A stretch of 17,187 nt of DNA from an uncultured Collinsella sp. (GTDB lineage Bacteria > Actinomycetota > Coriobacteriia > Coriobacteriales > Coriobacteriaceae), in NCBI GenBank assembly GCA_958352845.1, contig CATWQC010000033.1, positions 1 to 17,187 of the forward strand. The letters run 5' to 3'. Made by a program: the position numbers and the translations under genes. This document shows positions 5,814-13,649 of the stretch, piece after piece; position 1 is the stretch's first letter; the number at the start of each line of letters is the position of its first letter. The notes under the pieces are model-generated. The model was not told where the DNA came from, did not search any database, and saw only the letters and a program-made list of their open reading frames with translations.

Positions 5814-8800
5814 GACGACGCATCGCTGGGCGGTCGCTCAGCAAAACCCCGAGCTCGAAAAGGAACTTTCGGCTGGTCTGGGCATTCCCGGGCTGGTGGC
5901 GCGCATTATGGTCGCGCACGGCATTGACTCCATCAAAGAGGGCCAATTGTTTTTGACGCCTTCGCTTGATCGCGACTGGGCCGACCCACTCATTATCCCG
6001 GGCATGTCGGTCGTTGCCGACCGCGTCGAGCGTGCTATTCGCAACCACGAGCACATTGCAGTCTTTGGCGATTTTGACGTTGACGGTATTACGTCGACCT
6101 GCCTGTTGACCGAGGCGCTGCGCACGTTTGGCGCCGATGTCACGCCGTTTATTCCGCATCGCTTTGATGAGGGCTACGGTCTTTCGCGCGCGGCACTCGA
6201 TCGCATTAACGAGCTCGCTCGCCCCCAGCTGATCGTGACCGTCGATAACGGCATTGCCGCCAAGGAAGAGGTTTCCTATTTGGAGGACCTGGGGATCGAT
6301 TTGGTGGTCACGGACCATCACGAGCCCTCCGACCAGGTGCCGCAGGGTGTGCCCCTGACCGACCCCAAGCTCGAGGACGAGGGCCCCTCGCGCGAGCTTG
6401 CCGGTGCTGGTGTGGCGCTCAAGCTGGTGCAAGTCCTGGGTGAGCGCCTGGGCAAGCCGTCGTATTGGCGTTCGCTAATCGAGGTCGCGGCGCTGGGCAC
6501 CGTGTCCGACATGATGCCGCTCACGCCCGAGAACCGCGCGCTGGTTGCCGAGGGCATCCAGCAGATGCGCGTAACCGCTCGCCCCGGCTATATCGCGCTT
6601 GCCGCGCTTGCCAAGGCGGACCTTTCGAGCATTACGGCGGATGGCCTGTCATTCTCGCTCATTCCCCGCTTAAACGCTGCCGGCCGCATGGCCGATCCCA
6701 AGCTGGCGCTCGACCTGCTGCTTGCCCGCAATCCCATCGAAGCAAGCGCGCTGGCGGCTGAGCTCGAGGAAATCAACCGCCAGCGCCGTGAGATCGAGGC
6801 GGAGCTCACGCGCGATGCCATGGCAAAGGTCGAGGAGACCTATGACGGCGGGCGCGCGATCGTTGTGGGCGGCGAAGGCTGGCACGAGGGCGTCAAGGGC
6901 ATCGTGGCAAGCCGTCTGACCAACCGCTATCACGTGCCGGCGCTGCTGTTCTCGATCGAGGACGGTATCGCGCGCGGCTCTGGTCGCTCGGTGGGCAAAG
7001 TTAACCTGTTTGACGCCGTCGAGCGCTGTTCCGACCTGCTGATTCGTCGCGGCGGACATGCCGGTGCGGTGGGTGTGACCATCGAGGCATCCAAGCTCGA
7101 TGAATTCCGTCGTCGCCTTTCCGCCGTGCTATCGGAGATTCCCGCTGAGGACTTTGAAGACATCGACGAGGTTGCCGCCACGGTCGACCTTTCCGAGCTG
7201 AATATCGAGACTATAGAGCAGATTTCCCGTCTTGAGCCGTTTGGCCAGGGCAACAAGGTGCCGCTGCTGGCCGCCGAGGGCGTGACGATGTGCGATCGCG
7301 CCGTGGTGGGCAAAACCGGCGAGCACATGCGCTTTGTGGCGACCGATGGAGCCGCGAGCGTGCCGGCCATCATGTTCCGCGTGCCGCAAATCGATAAGCT
7401 CATCAACTGCGATAGCGCTGTCGACTTGGTGTTCGAGGCCGTTGCCGAGCATTGGCAGGGGCGTGTGAAGCCCAAGCTCATGATCAAGGATGTTCTGGTC
7501 CGCGATACCACGCTGCTCAGCGTCGACGATCCGGCATGCGAGCTTCGTCGTGGCGTGCAGCCGGCGGATTCCGGCCTGCGCCTGGAGTCGCGTAAGCGCG
7601 AGACACTCGCCCAGCTTTCTTATACCGAGCTGACGCGCTCGCTTATCCATAGCTTTATAGGCTCGAACCAGCCGCACCGCGCGCAGGTCGAGGCGCTCGA
7701 TGCCCTGGCCGATCACCAAAGTGTTCTGGCCGTTATGGGAACGGGGCGCGGCAAGTCGCTCATCTTCCATGTGCATGCCGCGCGCGAGGCGGTTCTTCGC
7801 GGGCGTGCGAGCATCTTTGTCTATCCGCTGCGCGCGCTCGTTGCCGACCAGGCCTATCACCTCTCGTCGACGATGGCCGCGCTCGGCATTGGCGTCGGCG
7901 TGTTGACCGGCGAGACCGTGGAGGCGGCGCGCGATGACGTGTTTGCCGGCTTGGCTTCGGGCCGTACCGGCATCGTGCTCACGACGCCCGAGTTCCTGTC
8001 CATTCACCGCGACCGCTTTGCGCGTTCGGGGCGCATCGGTTTTGTCGTTATCGATGAGGCGCACCACGCTGGCCTTGCCAAGGGCGGCGACCGCAGCGCC
8101 TATCTCGACATGCCCGATATCCTCAAAGCCCTGGGCGACCCGGTCGTTATGGCCGCGACGGCCACCGCGACGGCTCCGGTCGTGGCCGAGCTTGCCCGCA
8201 CGCTTCCGATCACTCACACGGTGGTCGACGAGACGGTGCGCGAGAACCTGCAGCTCGAGGACGACCGAGATCTTGCGAGCCGCGAGAACCGTTTGGTGTC
8301 GATCGTGGCGACGGGGGAAAAGACCGTCATCTACGTCAATTCGCGCGACCAGTCCGTGGCGCTCGCCAAGACACTACGCAAACGCGTTCCCGACTGTGCG
8401 ACCCGTATCGCGTTCTATAACGCTGGCCTTACGCGCACCGACCGCCATCGCGTAGAGGAGGCGTTTCGAGACGGCAGCCTCAGCTGCATCGTCTCGACAT
8501 CCGCCTTTGGCGAGGGCGTCAACCTTCCCGATATTCGCCATGTCGTGCTCTATCACATGCCGTTTGGCGGCATTGAGTTTAACCAGATGAGCGGCCGCGC
8601 CGGTCGCGATGGCCAACCCGCCGTGATCCATCTACTCTATTCGTCGCGTGACGCCCGTATTAACGAGCGCCTGCTCGACTGCTATGCGCCCGAGCGCGAC
8701 GAGCTCGTCACGCTCTATCGCGCGCTGCAGACCATGTGGCGCTCCAACCGCGGCAAGACCGGGGACGATTCCTTTAGCGCGAGCGATATCGACATCGCGC

Positions 8801-9087
8801 AGATGTGCCTTGCCATCGATGCTCGCACGCCGGTCGACGAGCGCTCGGTGGAAAGCGGCTTGGGAATCTTCGAAGAGCTTGGTTTTTGTCGCGTTTCGGG
8901 GTTTGACGACACCCGTCGCATCGCGATGGCCGAAAACCCCGGCCGCGTGCAATTGAGCAGGTCAATTCGCTATTTGGAGGGCTTGCGCTCGCGCATGGAG
9001 TTCTCGGCTTTCCGGAGTTGGGCGCTCGATTCGTGCGCTTCTGATATGCTAGCCAAAGTTAACCGCCCGATCGTACCGCGGGCCTAG
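5800..9087 (+). CDS. recJ: RecJ single-strand exonuclease fused to a RecQ-like DEAH helicase
   Basis: A protein of 1095 residues from ATG 5800 (AGGGG about nine bases upstream; GTG 5755 would add 15 residues that look non-native). RecJ half: DHH motifs GDFDVDG (D91, D93, D95), TVDNG (D149), TDHH (172-174) and GTVSDMMP, then the DHHA1 motif GGHAGAVG (418-425) and an OB-like region with PFGQGNKVPLL. Helicase half, from about 605: Walker A MGTGRGKS (646-653), DEAHH (752-756), ATATATA, and motif VI QMSGRAGRDG (929-938), followed by a winged-helix-like tail without the RecQ zinc cysteines or an HRDC domain. RecJ (about 570 aa alone) degrades ssDNA 5' to 3' and RecQ supplies the strand, so one polypeptide would carry both steps of RecF-type end processing. 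It is 15 nt upstream of rel. Confidence 0.93.
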   Translation: MSSLKTTHRWAVAQQNPELEKELSAGLGIPGLVARIMVAHGIDSIKEGQLFLTPSLDRDWADPLIIPGMSVVADRVERAIRNHEHIAVFGDFDVDGITSTCLLTEALRTFGADVTPFIPHRFDEGYGLSRAALDRINELARPQLIVTVDNGIAAKEEVSYLEDLGIDLVVTDHHEPSDQVPQGVPLTDPKLEDEGPSRELAGAGVALKLVQVLGERLGKPSYWRSLIEVAALGTVSDMMPLTPENRALVAEGIQQMRVTARPGYIALAALAKADLSSITADGLSFSLIPRLNAAGRMADPKLALDLLLARNPIEASALAAELEEINRQRREIEAELTRDAMAKVEETYDGGRAIVVGGEGWHEGVKGIVASRLTNRYHVPALLFSIEDGIARGSGRSVGKVNLFDAVERCSDLLIRRGGHAGAVGVTIEASKLDEFRRRLSAVLSEIPAEDFEDIDEVAATVDLSELNIETIEQISRLEPFGQGNKVPLLAAEGVTMCDRAVVGKTGEHMRFVATDGAASVPAIMFRVPQIDKLINCDSAVDLVFEAVAEHWQGRVKPKLMIKDVLVRDTTLLSVDDPACELRRGVQPADSGLRLESRKRETLAQLSYTELTRSLIHSFIGSNQPHRAQVEALDALADHQSVLAVMGTGRGKSLIFHVHAAREAVLRGRASIFVYPLRALVADQAYHLSSTMAALGIGVGVLTGETVEAARDDVFAGLASGRTGIVLTTPEFLSIHRDRFARSGRIGFVVIDEAHHAGLAKGGDRSAYLDMPDILKALGDPVVMAATATATAPVVAELARTLPITHTVVDETVRENLQLEDDRDLASRENRLVSIVATGEKTVIYVNSRDQSVALAKTLRKRVPDCATRIAFYNAGLTRTDRHRVEEAFRDGSLSCIVSTSAFGEGVNLPDIRHVVLYHMPFGGIEFNQMSGRAGRDGQPAVIHLLYSSRDARINERLLDCYAPERDELVTLYRALQTMWRSNRGKTGDDSFSASDIDIAQMCLAIDARTPVDERSVESGLGIFEELGFCRVSGFDDTRRIAMAENPGRVQLSRSIRYLEGLRSRMEFSAFRSWALDSCASDMLAKVNRPIVPRA

Positions 9088-9102
9088 GGGAAGGGGACCT
9101 CG

Positions 9103-11463
9103 ATGGATGCCGCAGCCCGTACCGCCCATGATTCTACCCTCCAGCCTTTTTCGGAGATGGAGCACTATAAGCATGCCGATGAGCTGCCGCCCGAGATTAT
9201 GGCGGACAGCTACGACAAGCTGGAGCGCCTGTGCCTCAAATATATGAATGAGGACGACTTCTCTAAGGTGGAACAGGCCTATTGCTTTGCTGCCGAGAAG
9301 CACTGCAACCAAAAGCGCCGCTCGGGCGAGATGTACATTAACCATCCCGTCGAGGTGGCCATCATTTTGGCCGATCTCAAGATGGACTGCGATGTGGTGT
9401 GCGCCGCGCTGCTGCACGATACCGTCGAGGATACCGAGACCTCGCTTGCCGATGTGTCAAGCCTGTTTGGCGATACGGTGGCCGAGCTCGTCGATGGCGT
9501 GACCAAGCTTACCAACATCGAAGTCGATAGCATGGACGAGAAGCAGGCGCTTACGCTGCGCAAGATGTTCCTCGCTATGTCCAAGGACATCCGCGTCATT
9601 ATCGTTAAGCTTGCCGACCGCCTGCATAACATGCGCACCCTTGCAGCCCTGCGCGAGGACCGTCGCCTGTTTAAGGCTCGCGAGACCATGGACGTGTATG
9701 CGCCCCTGGCCGACCGTCTGGGCATGAGCTCTATCAAGTGGGAGCTCGAGGACCTGTCCTTCTTCTACCTGGAGCCCGATGCCTACCAGCGCATCGCGCG
9801 CATGGTGGCTGAGTCGCGCGAGGTTCGCGAGCGCTATCTGGCCGAGACTATCAAAACACTCACCGATGAACTCAACCGCATTGGCCTGGAGGGCTTCCAG
9901 ATCAACGGCCGCTCCAAGCACTATTGGTCCATCTACCAAAAGATGAAGCGCAAGGGCAAGGAATTCTCCGAGATCTACGACCTGGTGGCACTGCGCGTCA
10001 TCACGCATTCGGTGCGCGATTGCTACTCCACGCTCGGCGCGGTGCATACGCTGTGGCACCCCATGCCCGGTCGCTTTAAAGACTATATCGCCATGCCCAA
10101 GGTCAATAACTACCAGTCGCTCCATACGACGGTTATCGGCCCCACGGCCCGCCCGCTCGAGATTCAGATTCGAACCTATGAGATGCATGAGCAGGCCGAG
10201 TACGGCATTGCCGCCCACTGGCTCTATAAGAAGTCAGGCGGATCGTCTGCGTCTAAGACCAATGATGCCCAGCGTCTGGACGACCAGATTAACTGGCTCA
10301 AGCACTCACTCGACTGGGCGGCGTCTGACGAGATCACCGATGCCAAGGAATACCTGCACTCGCTGAAGGTCGACTTGTTTGACCAGGAGATTTTTGTCTT
10401 TACGCCCAAGGGCGAGGTCATGGCGCTTCGTGCCGGCTCCACGCCGCTCGACTTTGCCTACGCCGTTCATACCGAGGTGGGAAACCACTGCGTCGGCGCT
10501 AAGATCAACGGTGCGGTGGCCCCGCTCACGCACGAGATCAAGACGGGCGACCGCGTTGAAATCCTGACCAACAAGAGCTCCAAGCCGTCGCGTGATTGGC
10601 TCAAGATCGTTAAGACACCTTCCGCCAAGTCAAAGATCCGCCGTTACTTCGCCGCCGCGACCAAAGACGATGACGCTGCTGCCGGCCGCGATATACTGGC
10701 CAAGGACCTGCGCAAGCGCGGGTATGGCATCTCTACGCCGCGATCCACGCGTGCGCTCAACGCCGTGGCGGAGCAGTTTAACTACAAGCAGATTGAGGAC
10801 CTGTTTGCCGCCGTCGGCGCCGGCAAGGTTGCCCCGCGCGCTGTGGGTAACAGGGTCGAGCAAATCTTGGACCCCAAGCCCGAGGAGCAGCTCACCAAGA
10901 CCGAAGCCATTGCCGAGGTCGTCAAGCAGCCTGCGCGCGGCTCCAACCGCAAGCCGCAAAAGCGCGGCAAGAGCGCCAGCAACGGCATTATCGTCAAGGG
11001 CGAGAGCAACAGCGGCCTGCTGGTCCGTCTGGCTCATTGCTGCAACCCCGTGACGGGCGACGACATTGTCGGCTTCATCACGCGCGGTCGCGGCGTCTCG
11101 GTGCATCGCGCCAACTGCCCCAACGTCAAGGGTCTTATGGAACATCCCGAGCGCATGATCGAAGTGGAGTGGGACGGCGCTGCCGACACCCTCTTTCAGG
11201 TCGAGATCGTGGTCGAGTGCCTGGACCGCATGGGCCTGCTCAAGGATGTCACCATCGCCATTGGCGATGCGGGCGGCAATATCCTTTCTGCCGCCACGTC
11301 GACCAACCGCGAGGGTATTGCAACCCTGCGCTTTATGGTCGAGATCTCGGACGCGAGTGGTCTGGATCCGCTGCTGGCTTCCATCAGCAGTGTCGATTCG
11401 GTCTACGACGCGCGCCGTCTTATGCCCGGCGAAGGCGGAGCTCAGCTCAAGCGCCGTGTGTAG
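9103..11463 (+). CDS. rel: Bifunctional (p)ppGpp synthetase/hydrolase Rel
   Basis: A protein of 786 residues starting at ATG 9103, with GGGGAAGGGG just upstream. The hydrolase HD domain is intact: INHP (H81), HD at 105-106, ED at 109-110 and KLADRLHNMRTL (169-180). Synthetase domain: GRSKHYWSI (269-277), and the charged loop is RFKD (324-327), the RXKD form of bifunctional Rel/SpoT rather than the EXDD of RelA. TGS domain about 427-488, conserved CC at 646-647 in the zinc-finger/helical region, and a C-terminal ACT domain about 698-775. It makes (p)ppGpp from ATP and GTP/GDP on stalled ribosomes and hydrolyses it. It sits 15 nt after recJ, likely co-transcribed, and is closed by the hairpin at 11497. 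Confidence 0.95.
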   Translation: MDAAARTAHDSTLQPFSEMEHYKHADELPPEIMADSYDKLERLCLKYMNEDDFSKVEQAYCFAAEKHCNQKRRSGEMYINHPVEVAIILADLKMDCDVVCAALLHDTVEDTETSLADVSSLFGDTVAELVDGVTKLTNIEVDSMDEKQALTLRKMFLAMSKDIRVIIVKLADRLHNMRTLAALREDRRLFKARETMDVYAPLADRLGMSSIKWELEDLSFFYLEPDAYQRIARMVAESREVRERYLAETIKTLTDELNRIGLEGFQINGRSKHYWSIYQKMKRKGKEFSEIYDLVALRVITHSVRDCYSTLGAVHTLWHPMPGRFKDYIAMPKVNNYQSLHTTVIGPTARPLEIQIRTYEMHEQAEYGIAAHWLYKKSGGSSASKTNDAQRLDDQINWLKHSLDWAASDEITDAKEYLHSLKVDLFDQEIFVFTPKGEVMALRAGSTPLDFAYAVHTEVGNHCVGAKINGAVAPLTHEIKTGDRVEILTNKSSKPSRDWLKIVKTPSAKSKIRRYFAAATKDDDAAAGRDILAKDLRKRGYGISTPRSTRALNAVAEQFNYKQIEDLFAAVGAGKVAPRAVGNRVEQILDPKPEEQLTKTEAIAEVVKQPARGSNRKPQKRGKSASNGIIVKGESNSGLLVRLAHCCNPVTGDDIVGFITRGRGVSVHRANCPNVKGLMEHPERMIEVEWDGAADTLFQVEIVVECLDRMGLLKDVTIAIGDAGGNILSAATSTNREGIATLRFMVEISDASGLDPLLASISSVDSVYDARRLMPGEGGAQLKRRV

Positions 11464-11496
11464 GTGCGAGAGCCTCTCAGCATCATAGATATTGGT

Positions 11497-11535
11497 TACG
11501 TTTGAGGCATCGTTTGGTGCCTCAAACGTATTTTA
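11497..11535 (+). terminator. Intrinsic terminator of the recJ-rel unit
   Basis: A perfect 13-bp inverted repeat, TACGTTTGAGGCA (11497-11509) and its complement (11518-11530), with an 8-nt loop, followed by TTTT. It lies immediately before the ribosome site of the next gene, so it could also act as an attenuator for it. It is a strong and clean structure. Confidence 0.75.
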
Positions 11536-11551
11536 GAAGGAGGGCATGCGC

Positions 11552-12235
11552 ATGGACGGTATGACTTTGGACCTGACACCCCGAGGCGCGGCTTCGATTG
11601 AGGTGCTCGTCAACGGCCCGATTCAGACCAACAGTTACGCCGTGATTTCGAATGACGAGTGCTTAATCGTCGATCCGGCGTGGGAGGGCGAGCGTCTTGT
11701 GGAGCATATCCGCACCGCGCATCCCGAGGTTCGCGTACTCGGCTCTGTCTGCACGCACGGTCATGCCGACCATGTTGGCGGGGTCGCCGGGGTTCGATCT
11801 GTCGTTGGTGACGGCGCACTATATGAGTTGTGCGCTAAGGACGTGACGGTACCTCGCGCGAATATCGAGGAGCAGCGCGCCATGTGGGGTATTGAGACGC
11901 CCGATCCGGGCGAGCCGACGCGGCTGCTTGCCGAGGGCGATACGATTGAATTGGGCGATATCTGCCTGCAGGTGATCGAGACGCCGGGGCATACGCCGGG
12001 CGGCATCGTCCTGTTCGCCGCGACCGAGCAGGGGAACATCGCCTTTGTGGGCGACACGCTTTTCCCGGGCAGCCACGGTCGTACCGATCTTTCCGGCGGT
12101 GACGAGGCGGCGATTATGCGCTCGCTCTCCAAACTTGCCAAGACGCTTCCGCCCGATACCGTTTGCTTGACGGGCCATGGCGATTCGACCACGATGGCGC
12201 GCGAACTTATGCAGAATCCGTTTATGCAGATGTAG
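11552..12235 (+). CDS. Metallo-beta-lactamase-fold hydrolase (glyoxalase II-like)
   Basis: A protein of 227 residues. ATG 11552 is preferred because AGAAGGAGG ends nine bases upstream; ATG 11546 would be too close. The zinc-site motifs of the family are present: HGHADH (69-74), H147 in PGHTPGG, D168 in FVGDTLF and H209 in LTGHGD. The segment NGPIQTNSYAV near the N-terminus and the length match the small cytosolic hydrolases often annotated as hydroxyacylglutathione hydrolase. The substrate is not known: a thioester-type hydrolase is the usual guess, and true glyoxalase activity is not shown because the long C-terminal substrate domain of GloB is absent. It follows the rel terminator and probably depends on read-through or on a promoter I cannot see. 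Confidence 0.88.
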   Translation: MDGMTLDLTPRGAASIEVLVNGPIQTNSYAVISNDECLIVDPAWEGERLVEHIRTAHPEVRVLGSVCTHGHADHVGGVAGVRSVVGDGALYELCAKDVTVPRANIEEQRAMWGIETPDPGEPTRLLAEGDTIELGDICLQVIETPGHTPGGIVLFAATEQGNIAFVGDTLFPGSHGRTDLSGGDEAAIMRSLSKLAKTLPPDTVCLTGHGDSTTMARELMQNPFMQM

Positions 12236-12360
12236 GCTCGAAGCCGTCTTTCGAACCACGAAGACCGCTCAATCGTCAAGCTATTTTCCCCAGTGGGTCG
12301 ATTCTGTGGGGCAAACGGTCAAAATTTGTCCAATCGGATGGTATTCGTGAACAAACGAAC

Positions 12361-12389
12361 GTTTATGCTCGGGTATGTCGTGGTAAAAT
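12361..12389 (+). promoter_or_regulatory. Likely promoter of fba
   Basis: TAAAAT (12384-12389) is a good -10 box 40 nt before the aldolase start; the -35 region is weak (TTTATG at 12362-12367, 16-nt spacer). The 195 bases between the hydrolase stop and fba hold no other gene. Confidence 0.4.
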
Positions 12390-12429
12390 CTCAGGCGTTA
12401 TCGGAGCAACCTTACAGGAGGTTTCTTTT

Positions 12430-13296
12430 ATGCTCGTCAACGCAGCAGACATGCTCAAGAAGGCCGAGGCCGGCAAGTACGCTCTCGGTGCCTTCAACAC
12501 CAACAACCTCGAGTGGACCCTGGCTATTCTCCAGGCCGCCGAGGAGGCCAAGTCTCCGCTGATCCTTCAGTGCACCGCTGGTGCCGCTAAGTGGATGGGC
12601 GGTTTCAAGGTCTGCGCCGACATGGTCAAGGCTGCCGTCGAGGCCACGGGCGTTACCGTTCCCGTCGCCCTTCACCTCGATCACGGTTCTTACGAGGACT
12701 GCTTCAAGTGCATCGAGGCCGGCTTCACGTCCATCATGTATGACGGCTCTCACGAGGAGACCTTCCAGCTTAACCTCGACCGCACCAAGGAGCTCGTTGA
12801 GCTTGCCCACTCCAAGGGTATGTCCATCGAGGCCGAGGTCGGCGGCATCGGCGGCACCGAGGACGGCGTGACCTCCAGCGGCGAGCTCGCTGATCCTGCT
12901 GAGTGCAAGCAGATTGCTGACCTGGGCGTCGACTTCCTCGCCTGCGGTATCGGCAACATCCACGGCGTGTACCCTGCCGACTGGGCTGGCCTTTCCTTCG
13001 AGCGCCTGGGCGAGATCAAGGCTCAGACCGGCGACCTGCCCCTCGTCCTGCACGGTGGCACCGGCATCCCCGAGGATCAGATCAAGAAGGCCATCTCCCT
13101 GGGTATCTCCAAGATCAACGTCAACACCGATCTGCAGCTCGTCTTTGCCAAGGGCGTTCGCGAGTACATCGAGGCTGGCAAGGATCAGCAGGGCAAGGGC
13201 TTTGACCCCCGCAAGCTCCTCAAGCCTGGTCGCGACAACATCGTTGCCCGCACCAAGGAGCTCATGGAGGAGTTTGGCTCCGTCAACAAGGCGTAA
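12430..13296 (+). CDS. fba: Class II fructose-1,6-bisphosphate aldolase
   Basis: A protein of 288 residues starting at ATG 12430, with CAGGAGG eight bases upstream; the frame is open further upstream but lacks aldolase sequence. Class II (zinc) motifs: HLDHG with D84 and zinc ligand H85, EAEVGGIGG (134-142), GNIHG with H178, LHGGTG with H208, and phosphate-binding NVNTD (231-235 region). It cleaves fructose-1,6-bisphosphate to dihydroxyacetone phosphate and glyceraldehyde-3-phosphate in glycolysis, and the reverse in gluconeogenesis. A related tagatose-bisphosphate aldolase cannot be fully excluded, but no sugar operon is nearby. Codon use is strongly biased (GGC, AAG, CTC), as expected for a highly expressed glycolytic gene. 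Confidence 0.93.
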   Translation: MLVNAADMLKKAEAGKYALGAFNTNNLEWTLAILQAAEEAKSPLILQCTAGAAKWMGGFKVCADMVKAAVEATGVTVPVALHLDHGSYEDCFKCIEAGFTSIMYDGSHEETFQLNLDRTKELVELAHSKGMSIEAEVGGIGGTEDGVTSSGELADPAECKQIADLGVDFLACGIGNIHGVYPADWAGLSFERLGEIKAQTGDLPLVLHGGTGIPEDQIKKAISLGISKINVNTDLQLVFAKGVREYIEAGKDQQGKGFDPRKLLKPGRDNIVARTKELMEEFGSVNKA

Positions 13297-13316
13297 GCGT
13301 CGCTAAACTTCCCACC

Positions 13317-13408
13317 GGAAGCCCCGTCTCCCTACGCTGTTTCCTTTGCGCTCACCTGGCTTCGCCAGAAGTCGCGCCAAGGAAACAGTTCCGGGAGACG
13401 GGGCTTCC
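13317..13408 (+). repeat. Large nested inverted repeat after fba (hairpin, probable terminator)
   Basis: A perfect 16-bp arm at 13317-13332 (GGAAGCCCCGTCTCCC) pairs with 13393-13408. Inside is a perfect 10-bp arm 13337-13346 (CTGTTTCCTT) with 13379-13388, and at the tip CTGGC-TTC-GCCAG (13356-13368). The fold spans 92 nt and is followed by TTCGTTT. It likely terminates fba transcription or protects the 3' end, but it is far larger than a normal terminator and may derive from a small mobile repeat. Confidence 0.8.
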
Positions 13409-13442
13409 TTCGTTTAACGCCGCAGGGTTACGAGTCTGAATT
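13356..13442 (+). repeat. Direct repeat copy 1 (right half of the big hairpin)
   Basis: From CTGGCTTCGCCAGAAGTCGC to CTGAATT; this 87-nt block recurs at 13453-13541 with scattered changes. Copy 1 has its pairing partner upstream (13317-13346). Confidence 0.7.
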
Positions 13443-13452
13443 AAGGTGGCTA

Positions 13453-13541
13453 CTGGCTTCGCTAGAAGTCGCGCGACGGAATCAGCTCCGGGGAAACGGG
13501 GCCTCCTTCGTTAACTCGCTACAGGGTTACTGGGCTGAATT
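13453..13541 (+). repeat. Direct repeat copy 2 (degenerate)
   Basis: It begins CTGGCTTCGCTAGAAGTCGC and ends CTGAATT, aligning along its whole length with 13356-13442. Stem-forming positions have drifted (for example GGGGAAACGGGGCC for GGGAGACGGGGCTT), so it no longer pairs with the 13317 arm as well. The two copies start 97 nt apart. Confidence 0.7.
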
Positions 13542-13584
13542 CATTTTTTATAGGTACCGTTTATCGGTGTTGAGGGTTCCTTTA

Positions 13585-13614
13585 TTGGGGCTTTCTTTTT
13601 TATCTCGCTACAAT
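13585..13614 (+). promoter_or_regulatory. Possible promoter of the transglutaminase-like gene
   Basis: TACAAT (13609-13614) with TTGGGG (13585-13590) at an 18-nt spacer, about 36 nt before the start codon, inside an AT-rich stretch (13542-13610) that contrasts with its surroundings. Confidence 0.4.
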
Positions 13615-13649
13615 GGGCTTCAAGCGTTCTAGTGACTTGGAGTTTTGGT

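Noticed and set aside
12340..12372. GAAC/GTTT-containing sequence upstream of fba as a LexA (SOS) box
   Set aside because: The half sites do not have the spacing or symmetry of the actinobacterial GAAC-N4-GTTC box.
12163..12429. In-frame upstream extension of the aldolase by 89 codons
   Set aside because: It overlaps the end of the hydrolase gene and shows no aldolase similarity; ATG 12430 has a perfect ribosome site and matches the family N-terminus.
13317..13541. CRISPR array
   Set aside because: There are only two long, diverged copies, and one is part of a self-pairing foldback; no regular short repeat-spacer pattern or cas gene is present anywhere in the window.
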